Under the pieces are notes generated by a model, which saw only the letters and a program-made list of their open reading frames with translations, ran no database searches and was not told the origin of the DNA. This document shows positions 59,170 through 64,000 of a stretch of DNA of 64,000 bases, one piece after another (position 1 is the first letter of the stretch; the number at the start of each line of letters is the position of its first letter). Origin of the DNA: JAUYQR01 sp031415015 (lineage in GTDB: Bacteria; Pseudomonadota; Alphaproteobacteria; Rhodobacterales; Rhodobacteraceae); contig JANOQT010000041.1 of the NCBI GenBank assembly GCA_031415015.1, positions 62,001-126,000 on the forward strand. The letters are read 5' to 3'. The translations under genes were made by a program, and so were the position numbers.

Positions 59170-59595
59170 ATGCGCAGCGTTTTCGCCGTTTGTGCGCTGG
59201 CGACACTGGTTGCCTGGCCATTTGCGGCACTGGCTGACCGGGTGGTGGCCCGGGTCAGCATTTCAAGCCAGACGATGAAGGTGTATCATGAGCGGCGGCG
59301 GCTGTTCGACTGGCCGGTCCCGACGGCAAAGTCCGGCAAGATCACCCCCACCGGCACCTATGAACCAGAATTTCTGTCGAGAAACCACCTCTCGCGGCTG
59401 TATGGCGGCGCGCCGATGCCCTTTGCCATTTTCTACGATGGCAATTACCCGATCCACGGCACCGATCAGATCAAGCGGCTGGGCAAACCCGCCAGCCATG
59501 GCTGCGTCCGTCAGCATCCGGACAACGCAAAGATCCTGTTCGGAATGGTCAAGGCTGAAGGAATGCAGAACATGCGGGTCGTGATCGTCCAGTAA
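59170..59595 (+). CDS. L,D-transpeptidase (YkuD domain)
   Basis: The 141-residue periplasmic enzyme has a signal peptide (MRSVFAVCALATLVAWPFAALA, split: MRSVFAVCALATLV, AWPFAALA; about 22). The YkuD catalytic motif is IHGTDQIKRLGKPASHGCVR (about 97-116), with the nucleophile Cys in SHGCVR. It makes 3-3 cross-links in peptidoglycan or attaches lipoproteins. It has no LysM or other binding domain. Its context does not specify the partner. Confidence 0.93.
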   Translation: MRSVFAVCALATLVAWPFAALADRVVARVSISSQTMKVYHERRRLFDWPVPTAKSGKITPTGTYEPEFLSRNHLSRLYGGAPMPFAIFYDGNYPIHGTDQIKRLGKPASHGCVRQHPDNAKILFGMVKAEGMQNMRVVIVQ

Positions 59596-59688
59596 AGGCG
59601 GTGCCGACGGTGCGGTTCAGACCGGGCGGGGTTTTCATCGGCCGCGCCGCCGTGTAAGGCACCGGGCTGAACCGACCGGAGTTATGCC

Positions 59689-60474
59689 ATGCAAGGCAGT
59701 GCCAACCTCAACCTGATGATCAAGGCCGCGCGCAAGGCGGGGCGCAGCCTCGTCAAGGATTTCCGCGAGGTGGAAAACCTGCAGGTGTCCACCAAGGGCC
59801 CCGGTGATTTCGTGACCAAAGCCGACCGCGAGGCGGAACGGCTGATCAAGGAAGAACTGCTGGGCGGGCGTCCGACCTATGGCTGGCTGGGTGAAGAAAC
59901 CGGCACCACAGATGGGGCCGATCCGACCCGGCGCTGGATTGTCGATCCGTTGGACGGCACCACCAACTTTCTGCACGGCATGCCGCATTGGGCAGTGTCC
60001 ATTGCGCTGGAACACAAGGGCGAGATAGTGTCCGCCGTGGTCTTCGACCCGGCCAAGGACGAGATGTTCTGGGCTGAAAAGGGATCGGGCTGCTGGCTGA
60101 ACGACAACAAGCGGATGCGCGTATCGGGACGGCGGTCGATGTCGGATGCGGTGTTTGCGACCGGCGTGCCGTTCGGTGCGAAGACCACCCTGCCTGCGAC
60201 ACTGCAGGATCTGGCGCGGCTGATGCCGGGCTGCGCCGGGGTGCGCCGCTGGGGTGCGGCCTCGCTGGACCTTGCTTATGTGGCGGCGGGCCGGTTCGAT
60301 GGCTATTGGGAACGCGAGTTGCAGGCCTGGGACGTCGCCGCAGGGCTGTTGCTGGTGCGCGAGGCGGGCGGTCTGGTGTCCGCCATACGCGATGGGGCAG
60401 ACCCGCTGGACGGGGCGCTGATTGCGGGCAATGACGGGCTGTTCGACGCGTTCCGGGGCGTGATCCGCGGCTAA
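59689..60474 (+). CDS. suhB: Inositol-1-monophosphatase family (SuhB)
   Basis: The 261-residue Mg-dependent phosphatase begins MQGSANLNLMIKAARKAGRS. The metal and substrate motifs are GDFVTKADREAERLIKEEL (about 43-61), the Glu in GEETG (about 66-70), WIVDPLDGTTNFLHGMPHWA (about 83-102) and the C-terminal WDVAAGLLLVREAGG (about 214-228). Length fits SuhB (about 260-270). It converges on the rhomboid gene, with stops overlapping by 4 bp. Confidence 0.94.
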   Translation: MQGSANLNLMIKAARKAGRSLVKDFREVENLQVSTKGPGDFVTKADREAERLIKEELLGGRPTYGWLGEETGTTDGADPTRRWIVDPLDGTTNFLHGMPHWAVSIALEHKGEIVSAVVFDPAKDEMFWAEKGSGCWLNDNKRMRVSGRRSMSDAVFATGVPFGAKTTLPATLQDLARLMPGCAGVRRWGAASLDLAYVAAGRFDGYWERELQAWDVAAGLLLVREAGGLVSAIRDGADPLDGALIAGNDGLFDAFRGVIRG

Positions 60475-61214
60475 CGCCGCCGCGGAACCAGTGGAATGTT
60501 GGACCGCGACGCCTGAAACTGCGTTTCGGGATGCGGCGGATGGCCCTGGGTTTCCTGCCAGTAGTCGCGCGCCCCGCGCCTGATCCAGACCGGCAGCGTC
60601 AGGAACAGGCCGCCAATAAACCCGCCTGCATGGGCCCAATAGGCCACCCCGCCCGCGTCAATCGGCGTGGCGATGCCGGAGAATATCTGGATTGCGAACC
60701 AGATCCCCAGCACGATCCAGGCCGGAATCGCAAAGATGCGAAAGAAGATCACGAAGATGAACAGCACATCCACCTTGGCGCGGGGAAACAGCAGCAGATA
60801 TCCCCCCATCACCCCGGCAATCGCCCCCGACGCGCCGACCATCGGCAGGACAGACGTCAAATCCGCCACCGATTGCAGCCCTGCCGCCGCAAGACCGCTG
60901 GCAAGGTAGAAGGCAAGAAAGCCCGCGTGGCCCATCTCTTCTTCCAGATTGTCGCCATAGATCCACAGGAACAGCATGTTCCCCGCCAGATGCATGAAGC
61001 CGCCGTGCAGGAACATCGAGGTGATCGGCGTCGCATACCCCTCGCCCGCCATCAGCCGTGCCGGGACAAGGCCCCAGGTCATGAAAAAGCGGTTCAGCTC
61101 CGGCTCTGACATCGACAGGAAATATCCAAGGAAAACCAGAATGTTGACCACGATCAGGCTGATCGTGACAAACGGCGTTCGGCCCGATGGATTGTGGTCG
61201 CGGATCGGAAACAT
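60471..61214 (-). CDS. Rhomboid-family intramembrane serine protease
   Basis: The 247-residue protein starts MFPIRDHNPSGRTPFVTISL; longer starts are rejected because they add 52 unrelated residues. Six helices are predicted. HGGFMHLAGNMLFLWIYGDN (about 70-89) is the L1/TM2 block with the conserved His/Asn; the catalytic Ser is in GASGAIAGVMGGYLL (about 126-140) and the His in YWAHAGGFIGGLFL (about 192-205). It cleaves membrane substrates; the natural substrate is not known. An Arg-rich C-terminus ends RRR. Confidence 0.93.
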   Translation of the reverse strand: MFPIRDHNPSGRTPFVTISLIVVNILVFLGYFLSMSEPELNRFFMTWGLVPARLMAGEGYATPITSMFLHGGFMHLAGNMLFLWIYGDNLEEEMGHAGFLAFYLASGLAAAGLQSVADLTSVLPMVGASGAIAGVMGGYLLLFPRAKVDVLFIFVIFFRIFAIPAWIVLGIWFAIQIFSGIATPIDAGGVAYWAHAGGFIGGLFLTLPVWIRRGARDYWQETQGHPPHPETQFQASRSNIPLVPRRR

Positions 61215-61263
61215 GGGGGGGACAGTTCCCGATCCGCTATGGCCCGTCAAGTGCCCGAAAGTG

Positions 61264-64000
61264 TCAGGCGTCCGAGACGGTGGCCAGAAGTTGGGCGTTG
61301 CCGCCCGACGCTGTGGTGTCGATGCACAGATGCCGTTCCAGCATCGCATGCGCGCGGTCCGGCCAGCCACCGATCAAGGGCAGGATCGGGCCGATCCGCG
61401 TGGCAAGCTCACGGGCATGGGCGCGGCCTGTCGCCTCATCTCCCCACCAGATCGCACCGGAAAAGCCACGCAGGCGGCCCAGCGCTTCGGGGGACAGGCC
61501 GGGTGCCTCTACCGCGCGCCCGCCAAGCTTGCGGATCGCCTCGGCCTGTTGCAGCGCGGACGCCTGACCGGGACCAAGGCACAGCACCGGTGCGCGGGCC
61601 ACCAGTGTCAGCCGGTTGGATTCGCCCGTCGGACCCGGCAGATCAATGCCCTGCCCCGGCAGACCGGGCCAGGGGCCGCGCAGCACCTTGGCCACGACTG
61701 CCTCGTCGCTGCGGGTTCCGTCGTCCGTGGCCACTGGTGCCGGATTGCGACAGAACCGGACAAGATATTCCGGCCCACCTGCTTTTGGCCCGGTGCCGGA
61801 AAGCCCTTCGCCGCCAAATGGCTGGCTGCCGACAACCGCCCCGATCTGGTTGCGGTTGACATAGGCGTTGCCGACGCGAAGCCGCTCGATCACCCGCTGC
61901 ACGCGGTCGTCGATCCGGGTGTGCAGACCGAAGGTCAGGCCATAGCCGGACGCGTTGACCGCATCGACCACGGCGTCAACCTCGCCGGACTTGAAGGTGG
62001 CGATATGCAGCACCGGCCCGAAAATCTCGCGCGGCATGGCCTGGATGCCCGGCACAGACAGCACCGTCGGCGCAATGAAGGTGCCGGTCTTCGGTGCTTT
62101 CAGCTCTTTCATCACCCGGCCTTCCTTGCGCGCCGCCTCGATATAGGCGCGGATGCCGGCTTGGGCTTCGGCGTCGATCACCGGACCCACATCGGTGGCC
62201 AGATGCCAGGGGTCGCCAAGGCTCAGATCGTCCATCGCGCCGAACAGCATTTCAGTGATGGCGGGGGCCACCTCTTCCTGCACGTACAGACAGCGCAGCG
62301 CGGAACAGCGCTGACCTGCCGACTGGAAGGCTGCCGCAAGAATATCGCGCACCGCCTGTTCGGGCAGCGCGGTCGAATCCACCAGCATCGCATTCAATCC
62401 ACCGGTTTCGGCGATCAGGGGGGCTGTAGGGTCCAGCTTGTCGGCCATCGCCTTGCGGATCTTCAGCGCGGTTTCAGTCGATCCGGTGAACGCCACGCCG
62501 TGGATGCGCGGGTCGCGGGTCAGGTCCGCCCCGATCACCCCATCGCCCGGAAGCAGTTGCAACGCCGTCGCCGGTACCCCGGCCTTGCGCAGAAGATCCA
62601 CCGCGAGGGTGGCAATCAGCGGCGTCTGTTCGGCGGGCTTGGCGATGACCGCGTTGCCGGTGGCCAGTGCCGCGGCAATCTGGCCGGTAAAGATCGCCAG
62701 CGGAAAGTTCCACGGGCTGATGCAGGCAAAGACCCCGCGCGGCGTCGCAAAACTGGCACCCCCGGCATAGTAGCGCAGGAAATCCACCGCCTCGCGCAGT
62801 TCCGACACGGCATCGGACTGCGTCTTGCCCGCCTCACGCGACAACAGCGTGAAGATGCGCCCGAAGTTCTTCTCGTACAGGTCTGCCGCTTTCAGCAGAA
62901 CCGCAGTGCGTTCGGCCGGGGCGGCGGCCCAGGGTTCCGCCAGCCGCAGCGCGGAATCCACATCCGGCAGCGCCGCAGTCAACACATACCCAACCGGTTC
63001 CCCGGTCGCAGGGTTCTTGACCGTGTGGCGCAGCCCGCCCACAAGCCTGCCTGCCAGACGAGGCAGCCCTTCGAACAGGGTCTGAGCATCGGCGGACCGG
63101 GCCACCTCGATCCGGTCAAGGTCGGTGGCCTCGGTCAGGTCCCAGCCGAAAGAGTTCTTCCGCGCGCCGAACAGCATCGGGCCGCTCGGCAGCATCGGGT
63201 TGGCGACCGGGTCCATGGCCTCCATCGCGGTGACCGGGCAGGCGGCGACAGTTTCCGGCGCAACCTCTTCATTGACGATCTGGTTGACGAAGCTGGAGTT
63301 GGCCCCGTTTTCCAGCAGACGACGGACCAGATAGGCCAGCAGATCGCGGTGTGCGCCGACCGGGGCATAGATCCGGCAGCGGGTGCCGTTGTCGGCAAGA
63401 ACGATGTCATGCAGGCGCTCGCCCATCCCGTGCAGCCGCTGAAATTCGTAGGCCATCGGGTCTTTGGCCATGTCCAGGATGGCAGCCACGGTATGGGCGT
63501 TGTGCGTGGCAAACTGCGGATAGACGCGGTCGGTCATGCCCAGCAGCTTGCGGGCATTGGCGATGTAGCTGACGTCCGTAGCCTGCTTGCGGGTAAACAC
63601 CGGAAAGCTTTTCAGACCAAGCACTTGCGCACGCTTTACCTCGGAATCCCAATAGGCGCCCTTCACCAGCCGGACCATGATCTTGCGGTCCAGCCGTTCA
63701 GACAGCGCATAAAGCCAGTCGATCACCGCCCCGGCGCGGCGGCCGTAGGCCTGCACCACGACGCCAAAGCCGTCCCAACCTTTCAGCGCCGGGTCCGACA
63801 GCACCGCCTCGATCACCTCCATCGACAGGGCCAGACGGTCGGCCTCTTCGGCGTCGATGTTGAAGCCAAGGCCCGCCGCCTTGGCCAAACCTGCCAGCGC
63901 CCGGATGCGGGGGACCAGTTCCTCCATCACGCGGTCACGCTTGGCCACCTCGTAGCGCGGATGCAATGCGCTGAGTTTCACTGAAATGCCGGGGTTCTGC
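61264..64000 (-). CDS. putA: Bifunctional proline dehydrogenase / P5C dehydrogenase PutA, partial (N-terminus off window)
   Basis: At least 912 residues are present; the N-terminal third lies beyond the right edge. The visible start reads QNPGISVKLSALHPRYEVA, in the FAD-binding PRODH barrel. Next come VRLVKGAYWDSEVKRAQ and FATHNAHTVAA (PRODH). The P5C dehydrogenase begins near NPATGEPVGYV, with NFPLAIFTGQIAAAL, the Glu loop LIAETGGLNAM and catalytic Cys in SAGQRCSALRCL. A long C-terminal ALDH-like extension follows. It converts proline to glutamate. No regulatory ribbon-helix-helix can be judged because the N-terminus is missing. Confidence 0.95.
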   Translation of the reverse strand, partial: QNPGISVKLSALHPRYEVAKRDRVMEELVPRIRALAGLAKAAGLGFNIDAEEADRLALSMEVIEAVLSDPALKGWDGFGVVVQAYGRRAGAVIDWLYALSERLDRKIMVRLVKGAYWDSEVKRAQVLGLKSFPVFTRKQATDVSYIANARKLLGMTDRVYPQFATHNAHTVAAILDMAKDPMAYEFQRLHGMGERLHDIVLADNGTRCRIYAPVGAHRDLLAYLVRRLLENGANSSFVNQIVNEEVAPETVAACPVTAMEAMDPVANPMLPSGPMLFGARKNSFGWDLTEATDLDRIEVARSADAQTLFEGLPRLAGRLVGGLRHTVKNPATGEPVGYVLTAALPDVDSALRLAEPWAAAPAERTAVLLKAADLYEKNFGRIFTLLSREAGKTQSDAVSELREAVDFLRYYAGGASFATPRGVFACISPWNFPLAIFTGQIAAALATGNAVIAKPAEQTPLIATLAVDLLRKAGVPATALQLLPGDGVIGADLTRDPRIHGVAFTGSTETALKIRKAMADKLDPTAPLIAETGGLNAMLVDSTALPEQAVRDILAAAFQSAGQRCSALRCLYVQEEVAPAITEMLFGAMDDLSLGDPWHLATDVGPVIDAEAQAGIRAYIEAARKEGRVMKELKAPKTGTFIAPTVLSVPGIQAMPREIFGPVLHIATFKSGEVDAVVDAVNASGYGLTFGLHTRIDDRVQRVIERLRVGNAYVNRNQIGAVVGSQPFGGEGLSGTGPKAGGPEYLVRFCRNPAPVATDDGTRSDEAVVAKVLRGPWPGLPGQGIDLPGPTGESNRLTLVARAPVLCLGPGQASALQQAEAIRKLGGRAVEAPGLSPEALGRLRGFSGAIWWGDEATGRAHARELATRIGPILPLIGGWPDRAHAMLERHLCIDTTASGGNAQLLATVSDA

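Noticed and set aside
60976..63984. 1002-codon open frame on the plus strand opposite putA
   Set aside because: A shadow of putA and the rhomboid gene in GC-rich DNA; composition is typical of antisense frames (His, Arg, Gln-rich).

Overview
The window reads as chromosomal DNA of an alphaproteobacterium of the family Rhodobacteraceae (Tabrizicola/Gemmobacter/Rhodobacter-like). The reasons are the high GC, a short ProRS without an editing domain, a PerM-HdaA-Ppk-Ppx order, a PccR-type regulator beside pccB, BioMNY and ChoXWV transporters, and several small Rhodobacterales lipoproteins. The genus cannot be fixed from the sequence alone. Almost all of the window is dense core metabolism. No rRNA, tRNA, CRISPR array or intact IS element was seen.

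Layout. 0.2-4.4 kb: small lipoprotein, ThuA-like protein, aldo/keto reductase, a membrane protein split over two overlapping frames, and proS. 4.9-11.3 kb: one 2130-residue gene for an unrecognised, probably exported protein, flanked by two gaps of about 520 bp that hold palindromes and repeated boxes. 11.8-13.3 kb: an operon of PepSY protein, cytochrome b561 and membrane-anchored LuxR regulator. 13.5-13.6 kb: a 44-45 bp tandem repeat of large hairpins. 13.6-21.8 kb: perM, hdaA, ppk (with a Pho-box-like site), ppx, a VOC protein, a DnaJ/TerB protein and an EEP-family phosphatase. 21.8-23.6 kb: secreted proteins, one broken by two compensating frameshifts. 23.6-25.05 kb: a Mu-like transposable phage remnant with repressor, Ner-like HTH and a MuA N-terminal stub, bounded by repeated boxes.

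25-36.6 kb is a propionate (methylmalonyl-CoA) locus: mcm, pccA, a group of small lipoproteins and hypotheticals, pccB, and the short-chain acyl-CoA regulator pccR, with TTTGCAAA boxes before pccB and pccR. 36.6-42 kb is choline handling: betA-betI, divergent from the choXWV ABC transporter. 42-49 kb: topA, dprA, gabT, an ATP-grasp protein and a glycine-zipper lipoprotein. 49.2-54.5 kb: bioMNY biotin uptake, convergent with an aroQ / HpcH-aldolase / AMP-ligase / thiolase operon that recalls the Bacillus yhfUTS biotin-regulated operon. 54.6-56.5 kb: metF and divergent metR. 56.5-64 kb: a Kef antiporter, a DUF1194 protein, an L,D-transpeptidase, suhB, a rhomboid protease, and putA running off the right edge.

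The most unusual items are the 2130-residue protein, the Mu-like remnant with its repeated ends, the hairpin tandem repeat, the membrane-anchored LuxR/cytochrome b561/PepSY unit, and the biotin-linked ligase plus a thiolase that lacks its second catalytic cysteine.
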